Notes: generated from the sequence alone by a model not told the origin. 64,000 nt of DNA from an uncultured Halocynthiibacter sp. (GCA_947503035.1 CANNCD010000001.1:868001-932000), one strand, 5' to 3'. Shown: positions 35,199 to 44,174, numbered from the stretch's first letter. Numbers and translations: made by a program.

Positions 35199-36407
35199 AT
35201 GCCAACCCAAAACACGCATGCCCTCTATGGGGGCGTTACGAAAACATTCCACTGGCTGACGGCGCTTGCGATTTTGTCGGCTTTTGTGCTTGGACTGATC
35301 GCGATCCGGTCCGGCACCGACACCCCCGATCAACTGGCCCGCACGGTTCAGCTTTTCTCGCTTCATAAGACCATCGGCATTCTGGCGTTCTTTGTGGCGC
35401 TCTTGCGGATCATCTGGGCGCTGACACAGGTGAAACCGGGTCTTTTGAATGCCGACAACAAACCCGAAGCCTTCATGGCCGAGCTGGTCCACTGGCTGTT
35501 GTATGGCTCGATGGTCTGTGCGCCGCTTGCCGGTTGGCTGCACCACGCCGCGACCGAAGGCTTCGCGCCGGTACTGCTCCCGCTTGGTGACAACCTGTTC
35601 TTTATCCCCAAGGACCCAACTGTGGCGGCGTTCTTTAGCGGCATGCATTATGTTCTGGTGATCGTGCTCGGCGTATCGATCTTGGCCCATGTGGGCGGCG
35701 CGTTGAAACACGCGTTTATTGATCGCGACGACACGCTGCGCCGAATGTTGCCGAATGACATGGTGCCGCCGCACCTACCGTTACAGAACCATTCCCACCT
35801 GCCCCTGATCGCGGCCATCGTGATCTATATCGGCGCTCTTGGGGCCGGCGCGATGATCGGACTTGATAGCCATTCCCACGATCACGGCGACCATGACCAC
35901 GGCACCCCTGCCCTTGCAGCAGTCCCAAGCGGCTGGACCGTCACCGAAGGCACGCTCGACATTACCATCGGCCAATTCGGCACCGATGTCACCGGCGGCT
36001 TTGCCGATTGGACGGCGGCGATTGAATTTGACGAAACGGCTGGCGAGGATCTGGGCAGCGCCGAGGTGACGATCAACATCGCTTCCCTCACCCTTGGTTC
36101 GGTCACGAACGAGGCCCTCGGGACCGATTATTTCAATGCTGCCGATTTCCCAACCGCAACCTTTGCCGCGACCCTGCACCCCGACGGTGACGCCTATATC
36201 GCGCGCGGCACCCTGACCCTGCGCGGCGTGACGGCTGACCTTGATATGCCGTTCACCCTTGCGCTTGATGGCGACACGGCGGTGATGTCCGGCACAACCG
36301 TGATCCCCCGCCTCGACTATGGCGTCGGCGCGGCCACAACCGAGGAATCCACCTTGGGCCTTAACGTCGCTGTAAACGTCGCCCTTACGGCGACACGGGG
36401 CGGCTGA
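35199..36407 (+). CDS. Cytochrome b561-YceI fusion protein
   Basis: 402 residues from ATG 35199 with GAGG eight bases upstream; the open frame to 34839 is antisense to fabD. Residues about 1-185 are a cytochrome b561 domain: four membrane segments with histidines in THALYGGVTKTFHWLTAL, LFSLHKTIGILAFF, MAELVHWLLYG and ILAHVGGALKHAFIDRD that can bind heme. A fifth hydrophobic segment and a His/Asp-rich stretch (DSHSHDHGDHDHG, about 226-238) lead to a C-terminal YceI lipocalin-like domain. It may move electrons between quinones and a lipid-like ligand in the periplasm; this is inference. It faces a separate YceI gene. Confidence 0.9.
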   Translation: MPTQNTHALYGGVTKTFHWLTALAILSAFVLGLIAIRSGTDTPDQLARTVQLFSLHKTIGILAFFVALLRIIWALTQVKPGLLNADNKPEAFMAELVHWLLYGSMVCAPLAGWLHHAATEGFAPVLLPLGDNLFFIPKDPTVAAFFSGMHYVLVIVLGVSILAHVGGALKHAFIDRDDTLRRMLPNDMVPPHLPLQNHSHLPLIAAIVIYIGALGAGAMIGLDSHSHDHGDHDHGTPALAAVPSGWTVTEGTLDITIGQFGTDVTGGFADWTAAIEFDETAGEDLGSAEVTINIASLTLGSVTNEALGTDYFNAADFPTATFAATLHPDGDAYIARGTLTLRGVTADLDMPFTLALDGDTAVMSGTTVIPRLDYGVGAATTEESTLGLNVAVNVALTATRGG

Positions 36408-36420
36408 TCCGGTTGCCACC

Positions 36421-36486
36421 GCCGCGCCCATCGGGCGCGGCCACCAGAAAAAACGGGGCCCCAAGCATCGCTTGGGGCCCCGCCTT
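36421..36486. terminator. Double-hairpin bidirectional terminator
   Basis: Hairpin one 36421-36429 with 36433-36441; hairpin two 36455-36465 with 36471-36481, loop CATCG, with A6 on its left. Same arrangement, and the same CCAGAAAAAACG spacer, as at 13668-13732. Sits between convergent genes. Confidence 0.8.
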
Positions 36487-36506
36487 GTTCAAAACTGCAC
36501 GAAACT

Positions 36507-37085
36507 TTACTCGGCGCCGGCTTCAATCGAAATACGCACATTCATCTCGTCAGAGATAAACGGCACCGCCATGCCTGCCCCGAAATCACTTCGTAGAATC
36601 GTCGTTGTCGCGTCAAACCCAATCCAAGGCTTCTTGGACCGTGGATGCGCATCAACCATGCTGTTCAACTTTGTATCAAGAACGACGGATTTCGTCACAC
36701 CGTTCAACGACAAATCACCCGTGATCAACGCCGTATCTTCGCCGGTCACTTCGATGCCGGTGGACGCAAACGTGACCATATTGCCATCGGTGCCGTTCAA
36801 CAGGCCCTCGGACATAAAGTGGTTAAACCGTGCTTCCCAACCTGTGAACATCGTGTTCACTGGGAATTCGACTGTCACAGAAGACGCTGCGGGATCTTCC
36901 TTGTCGAACATGATCTGACCGTCAAAGCCGGAAAACATGTTGTATGTCGTGGAAAAACCAAGGTGATTGTAATCAAACACAATTTGGCTGTGGCTCGCAT
37001 CAAGCGCATAGGCAACAGGTTCAGCCGTCGCAGCAGTGCCAAGGGTCAATGCGCCAAGCGCGGTCGCAAACAATACGGATTTCAT
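36507..37085 (-). CDS. YceI family periplasmic protein
   Basis: 192 residues from ATG 37085 with GGAGACC upstream. A signal peptide covers residues 1-21 (MKSVLFATALGALTLGTAAT). The mature part is a single YceI beta-barrel: YALDASHSQIVFDYNHLGFS at the start, then ARFNHFMSEGLLN and VTGDLSLNGVTK-like strands. YceI proteins bind long isoprenoid or amide lipids in relatives. It converges on the b561-YceI fusion, so the two may act together. Confidence 0.92.
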   Translation of the reverse strand: MKSVLFATALGALTLGTAATAEPVAYALDASHSQIVFDYNHLGFSTTYNMFSGFDGQIMFDKEDPAASSVTVEFPVNTMFTGWEARFNHFMSEGLLNGTDGNMVTFASTGIEVTGEDTALITGDLSLNGVTKSVVLDTKLNSMVDAHPRSKKPWIGFDATTTILRSDFGAGMAVPFISDEMNVRISIEAGAE

Positions 37086-37201
37086 AGCGGTCTCCAGAAA
37101 TAAAAAAGATGCGCTACTTTCACCAAGTTTCGCATCTTTTCATAGGGTGTATTGTTCAACATATTGTGTGCGGCCATGTTTTGCCTATGGCCGCATCCCG
37201 C

Positions 37202-37807
37202 TCAAAGCGCCTTTGGATCGGGTCGCGACACAAGACTATCAAGCCCACCGCGTGCAAAGTCTCGGTTCAAACGATACATCAATGGGCGAAGCTCATCGTC
37301 GCTTCCACGTGCGATTTCCCACACTTCGCGTCCATCCACAAATTCAATCTGAAGGCTCTTGGCATCGCCGTCGTCGATCAACAGGACGTCGCAGACATTC
37401 AAGAATGCGCTGCGCGCGTAAACCTTGACCCGATTGCGTTTGTTGCGCACCGCATAGCGAAGCTCGCCGCGGGCCGTATCGATCTGGATTTCTGGGCGGT
37501 CGGTGGACTGTGCGTATTTGCCGGTGATGATACCGCAAATGATGAAAAAGCCAGAGACGATGGCCTTCATCGCCACAAGATCAAATCCAACCGCCATGGT
37601 GGTGCCTGACCAAACAAGAAGCCCAACCGCAACCAATGCAACAGCGACCGCCCCAACGATCCCTCGTACGATTGGATTTTGCTCTGCGCTTTTGGCGGGC
37701 ACATAGTACCCCCAAAACGTATTGCGAAGGCCGAGACCGGCGGTTTCTGCCTGCCCGCGGTCTAGGTCAATCTCGTTGTACAATGTGATTTCACTCATTG
37801 CATTCAT
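37202..37807 (-). CDS. Hypothetical two-pass membrane protein
   Basis: 201 residues from ATG 37807, chosen for the GGGGAG ribosome site; the frame continues to 37897 but through a candidate CtrA box. Two adjacent hydrophobic segments (about 52-70 and 77-100; VGAVAVALVAVGLLVWSG and IVSGFFIICGIITGK) are followed by a soluble C-terminal half (ELRYAVRNKRNRVKVYARSA). No domain recognised. A TTAA-N7-TTAAC site lies 48 bases upstream, suggesting cell-cycle control by CtrA. Confidence 0.65.
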   Translation of the reverse strand: MNAMSEITLYNEIDLDRGQAETAGLGLRNTFWGYYVPAKSAEQNPIVRGIVGAVAVALVAVGLLVWSGTTMAVGFDLVAMKAIVSGFFIICGIITGKYAQSTDRPEIQIDTARGELRYAVRNKRNRVKVYARSAFLNVCDVLLIDDGDAKSLQIEFVDGREVWEIARGSDDELRPLMYRLNRDFARGGLDSLVSRPDPKAL

Positions 37808-37854
37808 TGGACTTCTCCCCAAAAGCTGCCCCGTTCTAGGGCGGTTGTTAATCG

Positions 37855-37870
37855 TTAACACAACTTTAAC
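37855..37870 (-). promoter_or_regulatory. Candidate CtrA-binding site
   Basis: TTAA-CACAACT-TTAAC, an exact match to the full CtrA consensus TTAA-N7-TTAAC, 48 bases before the start of the membrane-protein gene at 37807. Confidence 0.55.
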
Positions 37871-37949
37871 GATCCAATTGGGGCGGAAATGCGACACAAC
37901 TCTGCCGATGATGTGATCTTTTATATCTAGGGTTGTTTATTTATGAACG

Positions 37950-38306
37950 TCACCCTGCGTCACCCTGCACCGCAGCCACCATATGGTCGATAATCGGGTC
38001 CAGCGTCGCGTTTAAAATGGCCACCAATTCAGGATCCATAAAGACATAATCATCTGGAATATCGAGCACATACAACATCTTAGACCGCATCGCCCCACGG
38101 AAATCAGATCGCAGACGCGACTTGTGGCTGTCTTCCATGACGCAAACGACATCCGCCCAGTCGATATCTTTGGCGGAAACCGTGCGTTTTGCGGCACTTC
38201 TGGTGCCTGCGGACCTTACGGCAATCCCGCTATGGTTGCGGTAAATCCGTTCGGCTGTAGGACTACGCCACTTGTTCATACTGCAAATAAAAAGAACGTT
38301 AATCAA
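37950..38306 (-). CDS. Small low-molecular-weight protein tyrosine phosphatase-like protein (COG4551 type)
   Basis: About 118 residues from a TTG at 38306 (GAGG eight bases upstream); the frame is open further to a GTG at 38354, so the start is uncertain. The catalytic loop C-x5-R-S is seen in LFICSMNKWRSPTAERIYR, followed by SAGTRSAAKR, VCVMEDSHKSRLR and the acid Asp region VLDIPDDYVFMDPEL. This matches a family of short predicted tyrosine phosphatases; the substrate is unknown. It is a single gene, transcribed away from the ribosomal protein operon. Confidence 0.8.
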   Translation of the reverse strand: MINVLFICSMNKWRSPTAERIYRNHSGIAVRSAGTRSAAKRTVSAKDIDWADVVCVMEDSHKSRLRSDFRGAMRSKMLYVLDIPDDYVFMDPELVAILNATLDPIIDHMVAAVQGDAG

Positions 38307-38457
38307 AAATAGGACCTCATTGGCGCCTGCCCGACCATGGACGACGATGCACACTATAATACACGCAATTCTTATCGCAGCCCGCCGCCCCTGTCATCCC
38401 ACCCCAAACGGGCGCGCGAAAACAGGCGCATTCGTCATATTTTCATGACTCTTTTCA

Positions 38458-38486
38458 TTGCCACGCCCCATATTTCACGCTATAGC
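38458..38486 (+). promoter_or_regulatory. Candidate promoter of the rpsF operon
   Basis: TTGCCA (38458-38463), 17-base spacer, TATAGC (38481-38486), about 100 bases before rpsF. A leader of this length leaves room for ribosomal-protein feedback, but I see no specific structure. Confidence 0.5.
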
Positions 38487-38586
38487 ACCGCATCCCTGCA
38501 CTATATGTAACTGCGCAGTCTCTCGTGAACGGATCGCAGGGTTATGATCTCGTTCTTTGAAATGCGCTTAGAAAATTGGAGCTCAC

Positions 38587-38952
38587 ATGCCACTATACGA
38601 GCATGTCTTCATCTCGCGCCAGGATCTTTCCACAGCGCAAGCTGAATCCCTAGTTGAACACTTCTCCACAGTTTTGGCAGACAATGGCGGTTCCGTCACT
38701 GAATCCGAATACTGGGGCGTCAAAACTATGGCGTACAAGATCAACAAAAACCGCAAGGGCCACTATGCCTTCTTGAAAACAGATGCACCGTCTTCTGCTG
38801 TTCAAGAAATGGAACGCCTCATGCGCCTGCACGATGACGTAATGCGTATTCTTACCATTCGCGTTGACGAGCACGTTGAAGGTCCATCCGTTCAAATGCA
38901 AAAGCGCGAAGAGCGCGGTGATCGCGGCGACCGCCGTCGTGAACGTAACTAA
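38587..38952 (+). CDS. rpsF: 30S ribosomal protein S6
   Basis: 121 residues from ATG 38587 with GGAG upstream. The start MPLYEHVFISRQDLS and the VKTMAYKINKNRKGHYAF core are standard for bS6. The C-terminal tail is rich in Arg, Glu and Gly (KREERGDRGDRRRERN), as in other alphaproteobacteria. bS6 binds bS18 and 16S rRNA in the small-subunit platform. First gene of the rpsF-rpsR-rplI operon. Confidence 0.98.
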   Translation: MPLYEHVFISRQDLSTAQAESLVEHFSTVLADNGGSVTESEYWGVKTMAYKINKNRKGHYAFLKTDAPSSAVQEMERLMRLHDDVMRILTIRVDEHVEGPSVQMQKREERGDRGDRRRERN

Positions 38953-38968
38953 GCGAGGGATCTAAACC

Positions 38969-39196
38969 ATGGCATCTAAACCATTTTTCCGCCGTCGTAA
39001 GGTTTGTCCATTCTCTGGCGAGAACGCACCAGCCATCGATTACAAAGACACACGTACCCTTCAGCGCTACATCTCTGAGCGTGGCAAGATCGTGCCGTCC
39101 CGTATCACAGCCGTTTCGGCGAAGAAACAGCGTGAGCTTTCCCGTGCGATCAAACGCGCGCGTTTCCTCGCTCTTCTTCCATACGCAGTTAAGTAA
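38969..39196 (+). CDS. rpsR: 30S ribosomal protein S18
   Basis: 75 residues, full length. Landmarks [36 protein letters not shown] and [19 protein letters not shown]. Partner of S6 in the platform of the small subunit. Sixteen bases after rpsF and 12 before rplI. Confidence 0.98.
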   Translation: MASKPFFRRRKVCPFSGENAPAIDYKDTRTLQRYISERGKIVPSRITAVSAKKQRELSRAIKRARFLALLPYAVK

Positions 39197-39208
39197 GGAG
39201 ACCTTCAC

Positions 39209-39796
39209 ATGAAACTTATCCTTCTTGAACGCGTTGCGAAACTCGGCCAAATGGGCGACGTTGTTAACGTAAAGCCTGGCTTTGCGCGTAACTTCCTTTT
39301 GCCACAAGGCAAAGCCCTGGCTGCATCTGCTGCGAACGTTGCTTCTTTCGAAGCACGCAAAGCACAGCTTGAAGCAAACAACCTCGAAACCAAAAAAGAA
39401 GCAGAAGCGTTCGCAGAACGTCTCGATGGCCAACAGTTCATCGTGATTCGTTCCGCATCCGACGCTGGTGCGCTTTACGGTTCCGTAACACCACGCGACG
39501 CAGCAGAAGTTGCAACCGCTGGTGGTTTCACACTAGATCGCAAACAGGTTTCCTTGATCGCTCCGATCAAAGAGCTTGGCGTACACGGTGTGTCTGTGAA
39601 ACTTCACCCAGAAGTTATCGTAACGATCGAAATGAACGTTGCGCGCTCTGAAGAAGAAGCAGAACTTCAAGCATCCGGCAAATCCATTCAGGAACTCGCT
39701 GCAGAAGCAGAAGCCGAAGCTGAATTCGAAATCGCAGAATTGTTCGAAGACATCGGCGGCGCCGTTGACGAAGAACTGGCTGCTGACGAAGCATAA
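39209..39796 (+). CDS. rplI: 50S ribosomal protein L9
   Basis: 195 residues from ATG 39209 (AAGGAG upstream). The N-terminal RNA-binding domain reads [20 protein letters not shown] and [12 protein letters not shown]; the long connecting helix and C-terminal domain follow ([26 protein letters not shown]). Compared with the E. coli protein of about 150 residues it has an acidic, Glu/Ala-rich C-terminal extension from about residue 150 ([20 protein letters not shown]). Ends in a terminator. Confidence 0.97.
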   Translation: MKLILLERVAKLGQMGDVVNVKPGFARNFLLPQGKALAASAANVASFEARKAQLEANNLETKKEAEAFAERLDGQQFIVIRSASDAGALYGSVTPRDAAEVATAGGFTLDRKQVSLIAPIKELGVHGVSVKLHPEVIVTIEMNVARSEEEAELQASGKSIQELAAEAEAEAEFEIAELFEDIGGAVDEELAADEA

Positions 39797-39819
39797 GCGA
39801 CGTCAAATTCAAATAAATT

Positions 39820-39852
39820 GGGCCGCGCATTCATTTGCACGGCCCTTTTTTT
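39820..39852 (+). terminator. Rho-independent terminator after rplI
   Basis: GGGCCG-C-GCA stem with TGC-A-CGGCCC around a short loop, followed by TTTTTTT. Confidence 0.85.
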
Positions 39853-39894
39853 GTCTGCTTGTCTGCGGGGGCCGTGGCACCCCGCTGTCGGTGA

Positions 39895-40944
39895 TTATGC
39901 GGCCGCTTTGGGTTTGCTGTCGGAATTGGCGGTTTCTTCGGGGATCACCTCTTCGGCCTTGGGGGCCTCTGGTGTCTCGTCCAAGGGTTCGGCGTCGGTC
40001 GCTGTGTCTTCTGTGACCTCAACTGGGGTTTCCTCAACCTCTGCGACCTCTTCCACGACCTCTTGTGTTTCGTCTTCTACGACCGTTTCTTCGACCTTGG
40101 CGTCTTCGGTCTCTGGCGTCACCTCTTCCGCTGGGGCCTCATCGGTCTCGGCTGGCATCGCCTCAAGCAGTTTGATCGACGCGCGGTCCAGAATACCGTC
40201 GGGGAGTTCGGTTCCCGTCACCTCGGCGCGCACCATGGAGGCGAACAACGCAGGGGCTTGGGTGCTCCAGGCGGGGCCGAAATCATCGACGGTTGCGACC
40301 TTAAACACAGGGTTCGCATCGCGGAACGCCGCCAAGGCTGTCACGATGGACGGTTGATCCTGTGCGCCCGCCACGAACAAGGTTGGCGTCTCGATCACGT
40401 CCAGATCTTCGGGCAAGGTGAATTCCAACACATCGTCGGCCGCTGTCATGGTTGATGCGCGATCCGCCTTTTTGGCCTCGGCGGCAAAGCCGGCCGTATC
40501 CGTGATCCCCATCGCCGCCGCGTTGCGTTTCGCAAAGAAGGACCATTTCATAAACGGCATCATCAATCGCGACGCCGCACGTTTCAGGCCGGATGTCTTT
40601 TGCCCGCCCGCGTGGATGCCGCTGATGATGGCGCCTTTGAAACGTGTCGGCGCCGCGCGCAGCATCTGCAACGCCACATAGCCGCCCAAGGACGCGCCCA
40701 CCAAATACACATCAAGATGTTCGGGAAGATCGGCGATCACCTCTTCGACCTTGGCCGCCGCATCATCAAAGGACACCCAAGGTTCATCCGCAGATCCCCC
40801 ATGGCCGGGCAAATCAACCGCGATACAGTGATAATCCGCCAAATCCGCCGTCACCGCGCGCCACATCCATGATGACGTCCCCGCCCCGTGCAAGAAAACA
40901 ATAACAGCAGGATCAGCAGGCCGAGTGATTTGAGAATGTAACAT
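39895..40944 (-). CDS. Alpha/beta-hydrolase-fold protein with acidic C-terminal tail, catalytic His apparently missing
   Basis: 349 residues from ATG 40944 (GGAGAC upstream). Residues 1-255 are an alpha/beta-hydrolase fold: VIVFLHGAGTSSWMWRAV (oxyanion hole), nucleophile elbow VGASLGGYVALQML (Ser) and VAGAQDQPSI (Asp). Where the catalytic His normally stands (a GH box near residue 240), this protein reads DDFGPAWSTQAP, so the triad looks incomplete. Residues about 260-349 are a low-complexity Glu/Asp/Val/Thr/Pro-rich acidic tail, unusual for the family. It may bind rather than hydrolyse. Convergent with rplI. Confidence 0.8.
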   Translation of the reverse strand: MLHSQITRPADPAVIVFLHGAGTSSWMWRAVTADLADYHCIAVDLPGHGGSADEPWVSFDDAAAKVEEVIADLPEHLDVYLVGASLGGYVALQMLRAAPTRFKGAIISGIHAGGQKTSGLKRAASRLMMPFMKWSFFAKRNAAAMGITDTAGFAAEAKKADRASTMTAADDVLEFTLPEDLDVIETPTLFVAGAQDQPSIVTALAAFRDANPVFKVATVDDFGPAWSTQAPALFASMVRAEVTGTELPDGILDRASIKLLEAMPAETDEAPAEEVTPETEDAKVEETVVEDETQEVVEEVAEVEETPVEVTEDTATDAEPLDETPEAPKAEEVIPEETANSDSKPKAAA

Positions 40945-41112
40945 GGAGTCTCCGAACAAAATAACTTTGACCCAATTAAATACCGCCCTGAAAACAGGCA
41001 ACAGGGGAAAAATGCCGCAACCGCATCAATGGCAACCTTTGGCCGTCACATGAACGTTATTGACCAAAAACTAGGCGATGTGATTGGATCGGCCGAAGCA
41101 AGGGAGATGCAG

Positions 41113-41628
41113 ATGATCACAGAAATCACACGGGAAACATTCGATGATGTGTTGCCAGCGCTTACTGAAATTCTGCACGCCTCGGTACGTGCGGGGGCCA
41201 GCATCGGTTTCATTGAGCCCTTTCATCCGGATGATGCCATGGCGTTCTGGACCAGCATCGGTGCGAAGCTGGCACCAGAGCAGCGCATCCTTTGGGTCGC
41301 GCGCCAAGACGAACGTGTGGTCGGTACGGTACAGCTTGATATCGATATGATGCCCAACCAACCGCACCGCTGCGAAGTCGCCAAATTGATGGTGCATCCC
41401 GAAGCCCGCGGCCAAGGTCACGCGGTTGCGTTGATGCAAACGCTTGAACAACGCGCGCTTGATCTGGGGAAATCGCAGATCACGTTGGACACACGCACCG
41501 GTGACAAGGCCGAGCCGCTCTATCAAAAACTGGGCTATCACACTGCGGGGGTCATTCCGAATTTTTGTCTTGATCCCCAGACCCATGCGCTTGATTCCAC
41601 GACATATATGTACAAGATCCTGACATAG
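41113..41628 (+). CDS. GNAT family N-acetyltransferase
   Basis: 171 residues from ATG 41113, preferred over ATG 41107 because AAGGGAG ends seven bases before it; the frame is open to 41029. The acetyl-CoA motif is VHPEARGQGHAVALMQTLE, preceded by QPHRCEVAKLMV and followed by ITLDTRTGDKAEPLYQKLGY. Such GNATs often modify small molecules or antibiotics; substrate unknown. The region upstream is divergent from the alpha/beta-hydrolase gene. Confidence 0.88.
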   Translation: MITEITRETFDDVLPALTEILHASVRAGASIGFIEPFHPDDAMAFWTSIGAKLAPEQRILWVARQDERVVGTVQLDIDMMPNQPHRCEVAKLMVHPEARGQGHAVALMQTLEQRALDLGKSQITLDTRTGDKAEPLYQKLGYHTAGVIPNFCLDPQTHALDSTTYMYKILT

Positions 41629-41650
41629 AAAAGGCGCCACATGGGCGCCC
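41629..41650 (-). terminator. Terminator for the small membrane-protein gene
   Basis: GGCGCC at 41633-41638 pairs with GGCGCC at 41643-41648; on the minus strand it is followed by TTTT. Confidence 0.5.
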
Positions 41651-41658
41651 GTTCCTCA

Positions 41659-41901
41659 TTATTCGCCCTGTTCGAGCTCGTATTTCGCGATCCGGCGTTT
41701 GTTTTGCCACCAAATCCACACGGCCGCGAACAGCGGCGACATGGGCAACATCGCCACGGCGGAATGCCCAATCACAGACGGGGTGAACGCCCCTCCCTGC
41801 GCGGCTTTGACCTGAACCCAGCCATCCGCAAGAATGATCAGCACCAGAACAAAAATGATCACCAAAAGGACCAATATAAATCTCACAATCGCTTCGCGCA
41901 T
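41659..41901 (-). CDS. Small two-pass membrane protein
   Basis: 80 residues from ATG 41901 (GGGGTAGGG upstream); ATG 41925 or GTG 41952 are possible longer starts. Hydrophobic segments cover about 6-27 (VRFILVLLVIIFVLVLIILA) and 45-65 (SAVAMLPMSPLFAAVWIWW), with a charged C-terminus. No recognised family. It follows the methyltransferase on the same strand by 63 bases. Confidence 0.6.
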   Translation of the reverse strand: MREAIVRFILVLLVIIFVLVLIILADGWVQVKAAQGGAFTPSVIGHSAVAMLPMSPLFAAVWIWWQNKRRIAKYELEQGE

Positions 41902-41964
41902 CGCCCTACCCCATGTTGTTCCCATATTATCGCGCGATTGGCCGTCGGTCACAACCGTTTTTGC

Positions 41965-42753
41965 CTATGCGACAGCCGAAACAATCCAGACCGCGCCATT
42001 CAGATATACATCACCATTGGCATCAGCCCGCATGGCAAGAACATCACGAAGATCTGGCTCAACTCTCGTTCCGAGTGATGGGGTTGCGCGCACCATTTGA
42101 CCAAGCGCGCCAACGTTCAACATGGTCTCGACTGTCTGATCCAAATTACCGCAAGTCACCAATCGATCCATCGGTGTAATAAGGATATCACGAAACCCTG
42201 CCTGCTCAAGCAGATCAAAGAGATACCCCTCGTCGGCAAATCGAAACGGCGTCGCGCGAACATGGTCCTGCTGCTCTGCAATCGTGACAGGAAGGTGGTC
42301 CAATTCGTTGTCGGCAAGCCGCCGCCAACAACACATCGCAAACCGCCCTCGGGGTTTGAGCACTCTCCGAAAGCCAGCAAAGGCCGTTTCTGGCTCTGCT
42401 ACTCCCATCACACCAAAGCGCGAAAAAAGCGCATCGAATTCCTTATCTGGGACCCCTAGATTGCCGGCGTCCCCCACGGCCAGTTCCACCGGCGCTCCGT
42501 CTTCCAAATGCGAACGACCAAGTTCGAGGATGTCCTCGGCGATATCGATACCGATAACCGATCCTGTGACCCCGACGCGTGCGGCCAATTGGGATGGCGT
42601 CGCCCCCGCCCCGCACCCCAGATCAAGCACGTGATCGCCTGACCGAAGAGCCAATCGATCCATGGCCGCATACCCAAACGGCGACAATTGTCGTTCAAGA
42701 CAGGGGCCCACTTTGGAGATGGCCTGAAACATCGGTGACGTTGGTTTTTTCAT
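41965..42753 (-). CDS. Class I SAM-dependent methyltransferase
   Basis: 262 residues from ATG 42753. The SAM-binding motif I is HVLDLGCGAGATPSQLA, followed by VIGIDIAEDILELGR (acidic residue binding ribose), VELAVGDAGNLGVPD and FDALFSRFGVMGV, then VLKPRGRFAMCCWR. This is a Rossmann-type methyltransferase of the UbiE-like group (Methyltransf_11/25). The substrate cannot be told. It is transcribed on its own or with the small membrane gene downstream. Confidence 0.9.
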   Translation of the reverse strand: MKKPTSPMFQAISKVGPCLERQLSPFGYAAMDRLALRSGDHVLDLGCGAGATPSQLAARVGVTGSVIGIDIAEDILELGRSHLEDGAPVELAVGDAGNLGVPDKEFDALFSRFGVMGVAEPETAFAGFRRVLKPRGRFAMCCWRRLADNELDHLPVTIAEQQDHVRATPFRFADEGYLFDLLEQAGFRDILITPMDRLVTCGNLDQTVETMLNVGALGQMVRATPSLGTRVEPDLRDVLAMRADANGDVYLNGAVWIVSAVA

Positions 42754-42795
42754 GCTGTCAAAACCCTAGCGTGCCAACGGATATTCACCAACAAA

Positions 42796-42822
42796 AAAGG
42801 GGCGGCCGATGGCCACCCCTTT
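42796..42822 (-). terminator. Rho-independent terminator after tig
   Basis: AAAGGGG-C-GGCC, loop GAT, GGCC-A-CCCCTTT; on the minus strand six T residues follow. It begins 20 bases after the tig stop. Confidence 0.85.
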
Positions 42823-42842
42823 CAAATCGTGTGTAACGTCGC

Positions 42843-44174
42843 TTACGCTTCGTCGAGTGCCTCAACAGCTTTTTCAAGCTCTTCTTTGGACACTTCTTTT
42901 TCTGTCACATCAGCGTTTTCAACGATGTAATCAACAACTTTGTCTTCGAACAATGGTGCGCGAAGTTGCTGCTGCATTTGTGCGTTTTGCTGAACGAATT
43001 CAAAGAACTGGCGCTCTTGACCTGGGTACTGGCGTGCTTGGTTCATGATTGCTTGTGTCATCTCGGCGTCAGAAACCTGGATCTCTTTTTGACGACCAAG
43101 TTCAGCAAGCAATAGACCCAAACGTACACGACGTACGGCAAGTGTCTTGTGCTCTTCTGTTGCCTCGATCTCGGGGTGATCGTGGCCTTCTACTTCTGGG
43201 TTCTCGTCGTGCCATAGCTGGTGCGCGATTGCGTCAGCTTCTGCCTTAACAAGGGAAGGTGGAAGGTCAAAGTCAACTTTGCCGTCTAGCGCGTCAAGAA
43301 GACCGCGCTTAAGAACTGCACGGGATGCGCCCGCGTACTCGGACTCAAGACGTTCTGCAACTTGGGATTTCAACGCAGCAAGATCTTCTGCACCGAATTG
43401 TTTCGCAAGCTCGTCGTTGATTTCTGCTTCTGCTGGGGCTTTCACAGCCTTCACTTTACAGTCAAACACAGCGTCTTTGCCAGCAAGGTTTTCTGCGCCG
43501 TATTCTGCTGGGAATTGAACGTTTACTGCAACGTCTTCGCCAACTTTCTTACCGATAAGCTGCTCTTCGAAGCCTGGGATGAAAGAGTTGGAACCAAGAA
43601 CAAGTGGGTAGTCCTCGGCAGAACCGCCGTCGAACAGTTCGCCGTCTACTTTACCTGCGAAATCGATGGTGATTTGGTCGCCGCTCTCTGCTGCTTCGCC
43701 TTCGGCGCGGTCAGCAAATGTCTGTGCGGAGGATGCGATGTTTTTCAACGCGTCGTCGATGTCAGCGTCTGTTGCTTTTACAACAAGCTTCTCAAGGGAA
43801 ACGCCGGACATGTCTGGCTCAGGAATTTCTGGAAGCGCTTCGTAAGACGCGGAAACAACGATGTCGTCGCCTTCTTTCCAGTCTTCGTTGGTCATCTTGA
43901 TTTCTGGCTGCATCGCAGGGCGGTCGCCATTGTCTTCAAGCAATTTGTTCATCGCGCCGTCTACGGCTTCTTGCATGGCTTCACCCATGACTGCTGGGCC
44001 GTGCTGTTTTTTCAACAGAGCCAAAGGAACTTTACCCTTACGGAAGCCCTTCATCTCGATGTTTGGTTGCGCTTCTTTGATTTTCTCATCAACTTTTGCA
44101 GCCAAATCAGCAGCAGCAATCGTGATTTCGTAGCCGCGCGTTAGGCCTTCGTTCAGGGTCTCGGTAACCTGCAT
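42843..44174 (-). CDS. tig: Trigger factor (ribosome-associated chaperone, prolyl isomerase)
   Basis: 443 residues from ATG 44174 with GAGGATACCC upstream. Ribosome-binding N-terminal domain with [20 protein letters not shown] (the G-F-R-x-G-K-x-P signature), FKBP-like isomerase domain about 150-245 ([37 protein letters not shown]), then the helical C-terminal domain. It shields nascent chains at the ribosome exit. In many bacteria clpP and clpX follow; they are not here. Confidence 0.97.
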   Translation of the reverse strand: MQVTETLNEGLTRGYEITIAAADLAAKVDEKIKEAQPNIEMKGFRKGKVPLALLKKQHGPAVMGEAMQEAVDGAMNKLLEDNGDRPAMQPEIKMTNEDWKEGDDIVVSASYEALPEIPEPDMSGVSLEKLVVKATDADIDDALKNIASSAQTFADRAEGEAAESGDQITIDFAGKVDGELFDGGSAEDYPLVLGSNSFIPGFEEQLIGKKVGEDVAVNVQFPAEYGAENLAGKDAVFDCKVKAVKAPAEAEINDELAKQFGAEDLAALKSQVAERLESEYAGASRAVLKRGLLDALDGKVDFDLPPSLVKAEADAIAHQLWHDENPEVEGHDHPEIEATEEHKTLAVRRVRLGLLLAELGRQKEIQVSDAEMTQAIMNQARQYPGQERQFFEFVQQNAQMQQQLRAPLFEDKVVDYIVENADVTEKEVSKEELEKAVEALDEA

